From NCBI GenBank assembly GCA_045658225.1, contig JAZOUO010000068.1:5231-69230 (forward strand): a stretch of 64,000 nt of DNA. The letters run 5' to 3'. Position numbers and translations under genes: made by a program. Position 1 is the stretch's first letter; each line of letters starts with the position of its first letter. The notes beneath the pieces were generated by a model. The model was not told the DNA's origin. It made no database searches and saw only the letters and a program-made list of their open reading frames with translations. This document shows, one piece after another, positions 1 to 8,669 of this stretch. The stretch comes from SVTX01 sp045658225. GTDB lineage: Bacteria; Bacillota; Clostridia; Oscillospirales; CAG-272.

Positions 1-471
1 TCCTAATTTTGAAAGTATTGACGCACAACGTCCGCGAAATTCAAGCCCTCCGTCGCGTATAAACTTTTCATGCAGAGCCGTGTATTCCGACGTGTACGAG
101 GAATGATTTTTATCCTCGGTGTTGCCCAGCAACACCTCAAGCTCCGAAAGTCTCTTTTCCACCGCCAAAAGTTCGGAAAAGGCAGAATACATATGCTCAA
201 GCGCGCTGTCGTTGTCGCTATAGAGTCCGTCGTCATCTGAAAACGCTCCGTACTGCGACAAAACTCCTACACTTTTGCCTTTGGATATATATACCTCTCC
301 GTTGTTTGGTGTATATTCGCCCGTTATGAGCTTGAACAGCGAGGTTTTTCCGCTTCCGTTGACGCCGATTATACCGAGCTTGTCGTTTTCCTCAAGAGAG
401 AACGAGACCTTGTCCAGAATAATTCTGTCACCAAAAGAAAGACAGAGATTGTTGACACTTATAGCTAACAT
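1..471 (-). CDS. ABC-F family ATPase, N-terminal part (cut by window edge)
   Basis: The gene reads leftward and runs off the left edge, leaving the first 157 codons. A Walker A motif, GVNGSGKTS, lies at residues 36-44 inside a typical ABC nucleotide-binding fold that starts MLAISVNNLCLSFGD. No membrane segment is present. The NGSGKTSLFKLI wording and the stretch rich in Glu and Leu after about residue 95 fit the ABC-F class (Uup/EttA/antibiotic-resistance type), soluble twin-ATPase proteins that act on the ribosome. The start ATG at 469-471 has a GAAAGGA ribosome site just upstream. Which ABC-F subgroup it belongs to cannot be decided without the second ATPase domain and linker. Confidence 0.8.
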   Translation of the reverse strand, partial: MLAISVNNLCLSFGDRIILDKVSFSLEENDKLGIIGVNGSGKTSLFKLITGEYTPNNGEVYISKGKSVGVLSQYGAFSDDDGLYSDNDSALEHMYSAFSELLAVEKRLSELEVLLGNTEDKNHSSYTSEYTALHEKFIRDGGLEFRGRCASILSKLG

Positions 472-489
472 TAAGATAAGTCCTTTCTA

Positions 490-518
490 TTGACTTTTTT
501 CTTAAAATAATGTATAAT
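490..518 (+). promoter_or_regulatory. σA-type promoter of gpsA
   Basis: TTGACT and TATAAT are separated by 17 bp, about 80 bp before the gpsA start. The -35 differs from consensus only at its last base. Confidence 0.65.
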
Positions 519-599
519 AAATACATATTGTGCAATGTATAGATATATTGTACACTAAATTCTGACTTTTTGCAAGTGCTTTTTGCACGGGAGGTTAAT

Positions 600-1565
600 T
601 TGAAAATAAGTGTTATAGGCGCGGGCAGATGGGGCTCGCTTATTACTTGGTATCTTTCAGCAAAGAAGGGGTTTGACGTCACGCTCTACGGTCCTGCGAG
701 CGCACCCGATATACAGAGATTTCAGCGCGAGCGCAGAAATGATTTGCTTGAGCTTCCCGAGACTGTAAAAATTTCCACGGATATATCCTGCCTTTGCGGC
801 GCGGACGTAATAGTTATCTCCATAAACTCGCAGGGGCTTGCGGGGCTTATGGAGGAAATAAAACCTCTTGGACTTAAAAACAAGACCTTCGTGCTTTGTA
901 TGAAGGGAATAGATATTGAAACGGGAAGGAGACTGTCCGAGGTGGTCACGGACGGAGTTGATACTTCCTGCGCGGTTGCCGTATGGATAGGTCCCGGACA
1001 CGTTCAGGAGTTTTATGCGGGAGTGCCTAACTGTATGGTAATAGACAGCGAGAATAAAGAGGTTAAGAAATACCTTGTTGAGAATTTTTCCAGTAATCTT
1101 ATACGTTTTTACTACGGTGACGACCTTATAGGAAATGAGATAGGCGCGGCGGCAAAGAACGTTATCGGAATTGCTGCGGGAATGCTTGACGGACTTGGAC
1201 TTTCCTCTCTTAAGGGTGCATTGATGTCAAGAGGAGCTCGCGAGGTCTCCAGACTTATCGCAAAAATGGGAGGAAATGAGCTTTCGGCATACGGTCTCTG
1301 TCATCTTGGCGACTACGAAGCGACTGTATTCTCAAAGCACAGCCACAACAGAATGTACGGCGAGATGCTTGTTGTGGGCGAAAAATACGACAAGCTCGCG
1401 GAGGGATATTACACCGCAAAGGCTATAATGAAGCTTGCGGACAGATACGGAGTTGATATGCCTATATGTCATGCGGTATATACTGTACTTTATGATGGTA
1501 TCGAGCCAAAGGCTGCGATACAAGATCTTTTCGAGAGAAGTCTTAAGCCCGAATTCTATAACTAA
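600..1565 (+). CDS. gpsA: NAD(P)H-dependent glycerol-3-phosphate dehydrogenase
   Basis: Reduces dihydroxyacetone phosphate to sn-glycerol-3-phosphate, the backbone for membrane phospholipids, in the cytoplasm. The product is 321 residues, near the usual 330. The N-terminal Rossmann motif GAGRWG is at residues 7-12. The C-terminal helical domain carries EIGAAAKNVIGIAAG from about residue 179, with the catalytic Lys near 186. I place the start at TTG 600, because GGGAGG sits directly upstream (591-596); the open frame extends ten codons further but those carry no ribosome site. It is transcribed alone, between its own promoter and a strong terminator. Confidence 0.93.
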   Translation: MKISVIGAGRWGSLITWYLSAKKGFDVTLYGPASAPDIQRFQRERRNDLLELPETVKISTDISCLCGADVIVISINSQGLAGLMEEIKPLGLKNKTFVLCMKGIDIETGRRLSEVVTDGVDTSCAVAVWIGPGHVQEFYAGVPNCMVIDSENKEVKKYLVENFSSNLIRFYYGDDLIGNEIGAAAKNVIGIAAGMLDGLGLSSLKGALMSRGAREVSRLIAKMGGNELSAYGLCHLGDYEATVFSKHSHNRMYGEMLVVGEKYDKLAEGYYTAKAIMKLADRYGVDMPICHAVYTVLYDGIEPKAAIQDLFERSLKPEFYN

Positions 1566-1570
1566 AATTA

Positions 1571-1600
1571 AAATCAGGCGGTTTTACCGCCTGATTTTTT
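1571..1600. terminator. Bidirectional intrinsic terminator between gpsA and the CHAP gene
   Basis: A near-perfect palindrome, AAATCAGGCGG TTTTA CCGCCTGATTT, is followed by T runs on both strands and separates two convergent genes. Confidence 0.9.
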
Positions 1601-1601
1601 A

Positions 1602-2819
1602 TCAATATTTTTTCTTTTTCAATATAAAAGCACTTGAGACAAGCAGACAAATTAAAGTCATCACTGAGTTGATATACAAAAAAGAATTGCATCCTCTTGA
1701 TGATGTATGCGGTTGAGTAGGAATTTCTCCGATATCCTCGGGAATATGAAGCTCGGAGGTGGTCGCGGCAGTCTGTATAGTCTGTCCCGTGCCCTTGATA
1801 TATCCAGTTATCTTTTGTCCACCTATTACACACTCGATATAAAATATTCCGTTCTCATATACCTTGCTTGCAGAAAGCATTGAATACATTGGCAGAGTTG
1901 CCTTTGATATTTTTGAGTCTCCCGCAACTGCGGCGTCCTTGGTTTCAAACACCGCTATATCTACTCTTGACATATACGTGCCTGTTGTAAAGGTTTTGCC
2001 CGAGTAGTCTATTTTTTGCACGGACGTGTCAGTCTTATAAGGCATATCAGCATATCCCGTTATCTTAGTGTCCAGGATACTGTACGCTTTTATGTAAACT
2101 CCGTCGCCGTCGGTTTCAAGTCCATCTTGCACACGAGTGTTGCCCTCAATGGTGTATATCATATCGTTTTCTATATAAAGAACGATTCCTATATGGGACG
2201 CTGTTTTGAAGGGGTTGTCTGTAAAGAATATAAGATCTCCAGGGGAGGGAATATATTCGGGATCATAGGATTCCGAAAGCTTTTGGGAGTTTGTGCTTTG
2301 GTGGGCTATAGAGGTCTTAAAAAAACCTGCACCTTTGAGTGCGACACGCCATTTTTCGCATCCAAGCTCACGCCAGATGTATTTGGAATCATTTGGATGA
2401 TCTCTGCACCAGTCCTTGAGAGTGTTGAGGTCATGACAGCCTGCCTGTAAAAGACAGAATGACACAAAAGCCGCGCACCAGTGGTATCCGTATCCCGAGC
2501 TGAAATCTCCAAAATTGTAGTTGTATTCCGAAAAATTTCCGTTGCCTGAGCTCAGTCCGCCAAGCTCGCCGAGCGAGTTGCCTTCTTTGTATCCAAGTTG
2601 AGAGAGCGCTATTGCTATAACGTCTGTAGGCTCATCACCTGTCAGCGGCGTGTCGGTAAGATACGTGTAATATTTGCTTTTTGCATAGGATTCAGACACG
2701 GGAGTGTTGCCGTCTGTACCCGCAACAACGTATTCTGCGGAGGATATTGCAATGCAAAAGCAGGGAACAACCAAGCAAACCGCCAAAATAAGCGCGGCGA
2801 TTTTCAAAATATGCTTCAC
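1602..2819 (-). CDS. Secreted CHAP-type cell-wall hydrolase, membrane anchored
   Basis: A 405-residue exported protein. Residues 1-28 are a hydrophobic signal peptide. A CHAP/NlpC-like cysteine peptidase or amidase domain follows, with the candidate nucleophile in YHWCAAFVS (Cys115), a general base in ASHIGIVL (His209) and a third polar residue at Glu225 or Asn227. About residues 265-360 look like an SH3-type all-β region. The extreme C-terminus is a single hydrophobic segment ending KKKKY with no LPXTG before it, so it is probably held in the membrane by this tail. The start is GTG at 2817-2819, preceded by AAAGGAGG. It is the last gene of the trkA-trkH-tmk run. Family-level function is peptidoglycan cleavage; the exact bond is unknown. 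Confidence 0.75.
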   Translation of the reverse strand: MKHILKIAALILAVCLVVPCFCIAISSAEYVVAGTDGNTPVSESYAKSKYYTYLTDTPLTGDEPTDVIAIALSQLGYKEGNSLGELGGLSSGNGNFSEYNYNFGDFSSGYGYHWCAAFVSFCLLQAGCHDLNTLKDWCRDHPNDSKYIWRELGCEKWRVALKGAGFFKTSIAHQSTNSQKLSESYDPEYIPSPGDLIFFTDNPFKTASHIGIVLYIENDMIYTIEGNTRVQDGLETDGDGVYIKAYSILDTKITGYADMPYKTDTSVQKIDYSGKTFTTGTYMSRVDIAVFETKDAAVAGDSKISKATLPMYSMLSASKVYENGIFYIECVIGGQKITGYIKGTGQTIQTAATTSELHIPEDIGEIPTQPHTSSRGCNSFLYINSVMTLICLLVSSAFILKKKKY

Positions 2820-2854
2820 AATATACCTCCTTTACTGTTTTTTATAAATGAATA

Positions 2855-3487
2855 TCAGTTTTCCCAGAGCTTAAGTACTGCGGACAGCACCGCCTCGGAA
2901 ATTTCCTCAACGCTTCCTGCGGCGTTGATACATACTATGTTTTCACCCTTGTTTTTGAGTAGGTCTATCACGTTTATAAACGTCTTGCGCGTTTTGTCAA
3001 GATATTCGTAGGTTTCGAATATCTCCGTGCTTACGTGACGGGCGTTGATCCTCTCCAGACTCTGTGCAGGCTCAAGATCAAGGAATATGCACAGGTCGGG
3101 ACGGCGGATGTCGGGATTTTCGAGGTTGAGCTCCATAACTCTCGGGAGTCCTATCTGCACGCCCTGATAAGCTAGAGACGAGTAATAATATCTGTCGCTT
3201 ATGGGACAGATACCTGCCTCGAGCAGTGCGTTTATGCCGTCGTTTTCTCTTGTGTTATGGTGGGCTCTGTCGTTTGCGAACATCACGGCAAGCTGATCGT
3301 CCGTGACCTTAACTCTGCCCGAAAGCACCTCACGTATGGCGAGTCCCGACGGATATTTTGTGGGCTCGGCGGAGACGTGAGTTTTTATTCCGCGCTCTGC
3401 GAGATTTTTTGAGAGGAGCTGAATCTGTGTGGATTTGCCCGCGCCGTCAATACCCTCAAAGACTATAAATTTTGCAGTGTTTTTCAT
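2855..3487 (-). CDS. tmk: Thymidylate kinase
   Basis: Phosphorylates dTMP to dTDP for DNA synthesis. The product is 210 residues, the normal length. The P-loop GIDGAGKST lies at residues 12-20 and the DRYYYSS motif at about 98-104 (the DR(Y/F) signature that positions the nucleotide). A lid region follows at about 140-155. It sits 28 bp downstream of trkH and 35 bp upstream of the CHAP gene, all leftward, so it probably shares their transcript. Confidence 0.95.
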   Translation of the reverse strand: MKNTAKFIVFEGIDGAGKSTQIQLLSKNLAERGIKTHVSAEPTKYPSGLAIREVLSGRVKVTDDQLAVMFANDRAHHNTRENDGINALLEAGICPISDRYYYSSLAYQGVQIGLPRVMELNLENPDIRRPDLCIFLDLEPAQSLERINARHVSTEIFETYEYLDKTRKTFINVIDLLKNKGENIVCINAAGSVEEISEAVLSAVLKLWEN

Positions 3488-3515
3488 GTTTTTATCTTTC
3501 TATTTGTATTTGCTC

Positions 3516-5033
3516 TTATTTTTCAAGCCATACGGACGGAGAGAAAAGAAGGAGCATGGGGAAAAGCTCAAGTCTGCCGAAAAGCATATCAAATGAAAGC
3601 ACCAGCTTCGACGCGTAGGAGAGTGAAGCGAAGTTGCTTGTAGGGCCTACGTCACCAAGACCAGGACCTATATTATTTATACATGCGGCAACTGCCGAGA
3701 ACGTAGTCTCAATGCTTCTGCCGTCAAATATTGCTACTAAAAGGAACGAGCCGAAGAATATAAATGCGTATGTAATCATAAAGGCAAAAACGCCTCTTTG
3801 AGTGTCCTTGTCAACTGTCTTTCCTTCAAAGTGCACCGCCTTAACGCGGCGGGGATGTATCATATGACGCACTTCTGCCATAGTGCTCTTGAGGGCTATT
3901 ACGAGTCGGCTTATCTTTATGCCGCCGCCCGTTGATCCCGCGCACGCGCCGATGAACATTATTATCAGAAGCACGGTCTTTGAGAGATTGCCCCACAGAT
4001 TAAAGTCATCCGAGGCAAAGCCCGTGGTGGAGATTATGGTGGATACCTGGAAAACCGAGTGTCGCAGAGTGTCTGCAATATTTCCAAATCGCTCAAACGT
4101 ATCAAAGGCGATGAATGCGGTAGCACCGACAACAACACCAACAAACCAGCGAAGCTCCTCGGAGAACAGAGCGGAAAGAGCCTTGCCCGTGATGATAAGG
4201 TAATAAAGGTTGAAATTGATCGCGAAAAGCAACATGAATACAGATAGCACCCAAATGCAGTATTCGGGATGAGCGACAGTGCCGCCAAACGAAACCATGC
4301 TGTCGGGCCAAATAGAGAAGCCTCCAGTGCCTGCGGTTGAGAAGGCCGTAGTCAGCGCCTCGTAAAGATCCATGCCACCGAAAAGCAGGAGAGCGGTACA
4401 GACAAGCGTCATTACAATATAAATGCCGTACATTATGCCTGCGGTCTTTTTAATTGTGGGAACAATTTTATCGACCTTCGGACCGGGCATTTCCGCACGC
4501 ATGACGTGAACAAGACGCGAGGACTTCATATCCTGCTGAGGCATTACCGCTAGTACGAATACAAGCACTCCCATACCGCCTATCCAGTTTGTAAAGCTAC
4601 GCCAGAAGAATACACCTCTCATTCCCATCATAGCAGATTCCGAGCTCAACTCAGGTGTCCAGAGCTTTGCGAATGCGTCTGCACCGAGCACGCTTGAGCC
4701 CGTCGTGGAAAATCCTGAAGCAGTCTCAAAGAACGCGTCGATATAATTAGGGATAAGCCCCGAAATTACAAAAGGAAGCGCACCGAAAAGAGACAGGACT
4801 ATCCAGGACAATCCTACCGTTATGAAGCCCTCTTTGACTCCAAGGGTCTTGTCCGCGGGCTTGAATATTACCATCAGCGCGCCCAGAACAAGCAGGGCAG
4901 ATATGGGAATGACGAAAGCCCAAATATTCAGAAATTCACCGTATATAAGCGATACAGTCAAAGGGAGCAGCATAAGCGCGCCCTCTGCAAGTAAGAGCTG
5001 ACCGGTGATATACCGTATCATTTTGAAATTCAT
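3516..5033 (-). CDS. trkH: TrkH-type potassium uptake channel subunit
   Basis: Membrane pore of a K+ uptake system gated by TrkA. The 505-residue protein has about ten hydrophobic segments and four degenerate selectivity-filter loops: SGFSTTGSSVL, STAGTGGFS, STTGFASDDF and NIGPGLGDVG. GACAGSTGGGIK, near residue 355, is also characteristic. Its length suits TrkH better than the shorter KtrB. It lies 9 bp downstream of trkA, which supports a complete two-component transporter. Confidence 0.93.
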   Translation of the reverse strand: MNFKMIRYITGQLLLAEGALMLLPLTVSLIYGEFLNIWAFVIPISALLVLGALMVIFKPADKTLGVKEGFITVGLSWIVLSLFGALPFVISGLIPNYIDAFFETASGFSTTGSSVLGADAFAKLWTPELSSESAMMGMRGVFFWRSFTNWIGGMGVLVFVLAVMPQQDMKSSRLVHVMRAEMPGPKVDKIVPTIKKTAGIMYGIYIVMTLVCTALLLFGGMDLYEALTTAFSTAGTGGFSIWPDSMVSFGGTVAHPEYCIWVLSVFMLLFAINFNLYYLIITGKALSALFSEELRWFVGVVVGATAFIAFDTFERFGNIADTLRHSVFQVSTIISTTGFASDDFNLWGNLSKTVLLIIMFIGACAGSTGGGIKISRLVIALKSTMAEVRHMIHPRRVKAVHFEGKTVDKDTQRGVFAFMITYAFIFFGSFLLVAIFDGRSIETTFSAVAACINNIGPGLGDVGPTSNFASLSYASKLVLSFDMLFGRLELFPMLLLFSPSVWLEK

Positions 5034-5042
5034 ATTTTACCC

Positions 5043-6410
5043 TCACAAAAGAATATCTTCGAGCGTATACAAGCGATCCTTGGCGGTGACAACTACTACA
5101 CTGTCTCCCACCTCAAGGGTCGTCTGTCCGTTGGGGTATAGGACGTCTCCGCCGCGTATGATTGCCGCGACAAGAAGATTTCTTTTGAGCTTCAAGTCCT
5201 TGAGCTGTATGCCCGTCTGACTGAAGTCGCCGCCGACGTCGAATTCCAATGCCTCGACCTTGTTATCCGCAAGCTTGTAGAGGGTTTTTATGGTGCTTTG
5301 AGATGCGTTGCTCTTGAGATTTGCAAGACCGCGGACGTATCTTATTACGTGGGTTGCGGTTATGTATTTAGGATTGATATCCGAGTCAATTCCCGCGGCT
5401 TCGGAAAGCTTTCCAAAGGACTGTGCAGTAACTCGGGCTATTACCTTGTCAACGCCGTGATTTTTTGCGAACATAGATATGATGATATTGTTCTTGTCAT
5501 CAGATGTCATAGCTACGCAAGCATCGGCAGAGTCGATACCCTCCTCGACTAAAAGATCGGGGTCTGCGGCGTCTCCGCAGATTATCTCTGCCTTAGGGAA
5601 GAGGTCGGCGAGCTCGCGGCATACCTCTTCGTCACGCTCAATTATTGTCACACGGAAGCCGCCTGACGAGAGCATATTGGCGAGATATCTTGAAATACTG
5701 TTGCCGCCAATTATAAACACGCCCTTGATTTTTTTGACGAATATTCCAAGCTTTACAAAAAAGTCGGATATATCCTTACGGGATGCTGTCATTGAGATAT
5801 AGTCTCCCTCGCGAATGATATAATCACCACCCGGGATGACTACCTCGTCGCCGTGTCTGACGGCGCAGATGAGGACGTTTGTGGAATATTTTGAACGAAG
5901 CTCCATAAGCTTTTGGCCTACAAGGGGATGGTCATCGTCGATATAAATGTCAAGTACCTCAACGCGTCCCTTGGCAAACTTATCAAGCTTCATAGCGACA
6001 GGGAAGCGGATGATTCTCGCCGCCTCGCGCGCCGCCTCGTATTCGGGGTTAACAATGAGGTCTATTCCAAGCTCCTCGCACATATAATTCCTTTGCTTTA
6101 AGTACTGAGGATTGCGGACTCTTGCTATTGCGTGAGCTGCACCGAGACGCTTTCCTATCATACAGCAGAGCAGGTTGAGCTCGTCCTCGGTAGCTACCGA
6201 TATGATCACATCGCAATTCTGCACACCGGCCTCTCGCTGAATATCAACGGAAGCTCCGTTGCCTACCACCCCGAAAACGTCGTATTTATTAACTACTTCA
6301 TCAATAAGGGAGGGATTTTCGTCAATTACTGTGACATTGTGCCCCTCTGCACATATGGAAGATATCAAGGTGTCGCCAACAACACCGTTTCCAATAACAA
6401 CTATTTGCAT
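5043..6410 (-). CDS. trkA: Trk system regulatory subunit with two RCK domains
   Basis: Cytoplasmic NAD-binding gate of the TrkH channel. The 455-residue protein is a tandem duplication: each half has a Rossmann RCK-N domain (MQIVVIGNGVVGD at residue 1, then GVFIIGGNSISRYLA near 230) followed by an RCK-C domain. The second GxGxxG is degenerate (GGNSIS). It is the first gene of the trkA-trkH-tmk-CHAP run and has a clear promoter about 80 bp upstream. Confidence 0.95.
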   Translation of the reverse strand: MQIVVIGNGVVGDTLISSICAEGHNVTVIDENPSLIDEVVNKYDVFGVVGNGASVDIQREAGVQNCDVIISVATEDELNLLCCMIGKRLGAAHAIARVRNPQYLKQRNYMCEELGIDLIVNPEYEAAREAARIIRFPVAMKLDKFAKGRVEVLDIYIDDDHPLVGQKLMELRSKYSTNVLICAVRHGDEVVIPGGDYIIREGDYISMTASRKDISDFFVKLGIFVKKIKGVFIIGGNSISRYLANMLSSGGFRVTIIERDEEVCRELADLFPKAEIICGDAADPDLLVEEGIDSADACVAMTSDDKNNIIISMFAKNHGVDKVIARVTAQSFGKLSEAAGIDSDINPKYITATHVIRYVRGLANLKSNASQSTIKTLYKLADNKVEALEFDVGGDFSQTGIQLKDLKLKRNLLVAAIIRGGDVLYPNGQTTLEVGDSVVVVTAKDRLYTLEDILL

Positions 6411-6488
6411 AGTGCTCTCCGATTGTCTTGTGATTGTTTTTCATAACTGCAAAGAACTGCAACAAAAAACAGTTTCGCATTCTAATAT

Positions 6489-6517
6489 ATTATACCACAA
6501 ACCCCAATTTATTGCAA
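6489..6517 (-). promoter_or_regulatory. σA-type promoter of the trkA-trkH-tmk-CHAP operon
   Basis: On the minus strand, TTGCAA and TATAAT are separated by 17 bp, with TGTGG before the -10. Confidence 0.7.
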
Positions 6518-6585
6518 TAGATTTTACAATATTTAATATTATGCACAGTGATTTTATTACGCAAAAGACATTTATGTCTAAACAG

Positions 6586-6616
6586 AAAAAGAACGATCAG
6601 AATTGCCGTTCTTTTT
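6586..6616 (-). terminator. Second hairpin downstream of fucI
   Basis: AAAAAGAACG and CGTTCTTTTT flank an 11-nt loop, with T runs on both strands. It probably backs up the stronger hairpin at 6631-6663. Confidence 0.6.
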
Positions 6617-6630
6617 AATAATCTCTAAAA

Positions 6631-6663
6631 CAATTGGGGAGGAGCGTTGCTCCTCCCCAATTG
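6631..6663 (-). terminator. Intrinsic terminator of the fucose importer-fucI operon
   Basis: A perfect 15-bp stem, CAATTGGGGAGGAGC, with a GTT loop lies 10 bp after the fucI stop. On the minus strand it is followed by TTTTAG. Confidence 0.88.
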
Positions 6664-6673
6664 AAGTATTATA

Positions 6674-8503
6674 TTATTTGTACATGGGACCATAGGTCGC
6701 GCAAGCGCGGTAGTCCTGACCTTCCTTATCCATACCAAATGCATTCCAAGCAGCGGGACGGTAGATGTCGTCCTCGGGAACGTTGTGCATGCAAACGGGG
6801 ATGCGGAGCATAGAGCACATAGTAATAAGGTCTGCGCCTATGTGACCGTAGGAAATAGCGCCGTGGTTAGCGCCCCAGTTCATCATAACCTCATAAGCGG
6901 TCTTGAAGGGAGAACCTTCCTTGCCGTCGCAACGAGGAGCGAACCAAGTGCAGGGCCATGTGGGGTTAGTTCTTTCCATAAGTGTATCCGAAACTTCGTC
7001 GGGAAGGTTTACAGTCCAACCCTCCGCGATCTGAAGAACGGGACCGAGACCCTTAACGAGATTCATACGAATCATAGTGCAGGGCATTTCTGCCTTGGTT
7101 GTGTAGTGGCTGGAGAATCCGCCGCCGCGGAAGTTATCCTGACCTGCTTCGCACCAAACGGTAGCTTCGGTCATCTTCTTGATATCCTCGTCGGTGACTT
7201 CCCACCATCTCTTCATGGTAGCGTTGCCGTTTTCATCGGTGCAAACGCCGGAAGCGTCAAGACAAGCAGCACCGGAGTTGAGAAGGTGAATAATACCGTT
7301 GGACTCGGCTGCCTTGCCTTCAAGCTTGTAGCCCGTGACTCTTTCGGTAGCCTCACCCGACCAATATGTACGAACGTCAGCAAATATCTGAGCTCTGTGT
7401 GTAAGCAATCTCATCATAAGCATGCTCATGCCGTTGAGAATGTCGTTCTCGGTTGCGAGAGTGTAAGGCTCACGAGCGCCCTCATAGTCAAACGTAGAGG
7501 AGAGAAGAGCCTCGGGGTAGTCACAGTTGGGCCAGTGGTCTGTCCACTGTCTCTGACCCTGGAAACCGCCTGCGATTGCGTTGTGTCCAACCTTTTCTTC
7601 CTCGAACTTGTCGGAAAGACGGGGGTTGCCTGCCATAAGGTCCTTGATTATACAGTACATCTTAACAGTGAACTCCCACTGCTTTTCCTTTTCTTCGGGA
7701 GTGAACTTGATGCGAACCTTCTCGCCGAGAAAATCAACCTCTTCGGGATTGTCATCTCTGCCTTCCTTGCAGTGTTCCTTAGTCCAAGCAAGAGCCTTCT
7801 GGTAGTCCTCTTCACAGTAGATTCCTTCTTCCATTCTACGAAGGATCTCAACCTCGTCAACGGACTCAACTCTCATGCCAAAGTATTCCTCAAGCATAGC
7901 CTGATCCATGATAGAGCCTGCAATACCCATGCACTGCGAGCCGATCTGGAGATAGGACTTGCCTCTCATTGTTGCAACAGCAACAGCTGCGCGACCGAAG
8001 CGGAGAAGCTTTTCTTTAACGTCCTCAGGCATCTGTGTGACCTGATCTCTATCCTGTACTTCATGTCCGTAGATACCGAATGCGGGGAGACCCTTCTGAG
8101 CATGACCCGCAAGCACTGCTGCAAGGTAAACTGCACCGGGACGCTCTGTGCCGTTAAAGCCCCAAACGCCCTTGATTGTGTGGGGATCCATATCCATTGT
8201 CTCGGAGCCGTAGCACCAGCAGGGAGTTACGGAGAGAGTGATGGAAACGCTTTCCTTCTTAAACTTATTAGCGCAAGCAGCGGCCTCGGGAACGCGACCT
8301 ATACATGTGTCTGCCATAACTACACGAACGGGCTCGCCGTTGGAGTAGAAAAGATTTTCCTCAAAGAGCTTTTTAGCAGCTTCAGCCATAGCCCAAACGA
8401 GGGGCTCAAGGGATTCACGCATCATCTGGGGTCCGCGTCTGCCGTCAACTATAGGACGGATACCGATTACGGGATAATCGCCAACGTATCTGTTCTGTGC
8501 CAT
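6674..8503 (-). CDS. fucI: L-fucose isomerase
   Basis: Interconverts L-fucose and L-fuculose (often D-arabinose and D-ribulose too), Mn2+-dependent, cytoplasmic. The 609-residue protein aligns along its whole length with remembered E. coli FucI (591 residues). Shared stretches include IGIRPIVDGRR, TPCWCYGSETMDMDP, WGFNGTERPGAVYLAA, GIYGHEVQD and CMHNVPEDDIYRP. The predicted Mn2+ ligands Glu352 (in TENDILNG) and Asp376 (in ADVRTYW) are present, as is the C-terminal WGANHG. The start ATG has TTGGAGGAATT upstream. It lies after the binding-protein gene of a sugar ABC importer. A 587-codon antisense frame over it is a shadow. Confidence 0.96.
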   Translation of the reverse strand: MAQNRYVGDYPVIGIRPIVDGRRGPQMMRESLEPLVWAMAEAAKKLFEENLFYSNGEPVRVVMADTCIGRVPEAAACANKFKKESVSITLSVTPCWCYGSETMDMDPHTIKGVWGFNGTERPGAVYLAAVLAGHAQKGLPAFGIYGHEVQDRDQVTQMPEDVKEKLLRFGRAAVAVATMRGKSYLQIGSQCMGIAGSIMDQAMLEEYFGMRVESVDEVEILRRMEEGIYCEEDYQKALAWTKEHCKEGRDDNPEEVDFLGEKVRIKFTPEEKEKQWEFTVKMYCIIKDLMAGNPRLSDKFEEEKVGHNAIAGGFQGQRQWTDHWPNCDYPEALLSSTFDYEGAREPYTLATENDILNGMSMLMMRLLTHRAQIFADVRTYWSGEATERVTGYKLEGKAAESNGIIHLLNSGAACLDASGVCTDENGNATMKRWWEVTDEDIKKMTEATVWCEAGQDNFRGGGFSSHYTTKAEMPCTMIRMNLVKGLGPVLQIAEGWTVNLPDEVSDTLMERTNPTWPCTWFAPRCDGKEGSPFKTAYEVMMNWGANHGAISYGHIGADLITMCSMLRIPVCMHNVPEDDIYRPAAWNAFGMDKEGQDYRACATYGPMYK

Positions 8504-8592
8504 AATAATTCCTCCAATTTATATAGTCTTTATAGGTTTCGATTTTAGTGATTTTAAATTTAATTAATTTCAGAGTAGCCACTCTACTTCAA

Positions 8593-8622
8593 AGTCCCTC
8601 CCTGCCAAAACAGGGAGGGACT
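8593..8622 (-). terminator. Hairpin between the binding-protein gene and fucI
   Basis: A 12-bp stem, AGTCCCTCCCTG, with loop CCAAAA. The T tract on the minus strand is weak (TTGAAG). It probably acts as a partial terminator or 3'-end stabiliser that lets the binding protein be made in excess over FucI. Confidence 0.6.
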
Positions 8623-8669
8623 CTGATAATTTAATTATTCAGTTTTTACTGTATAATTGAGCTTAAATA

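Noticed and set aside
6785..8548. 587-codon open frame on the plus strand opposite fucI
   Set aside because: The minus strand encodes full-length FucI with all metal ligands. The antisense frame is a product of codon bias, has no ribosome site and reads as low-quality Cys/Ser/Val-rich sequence.
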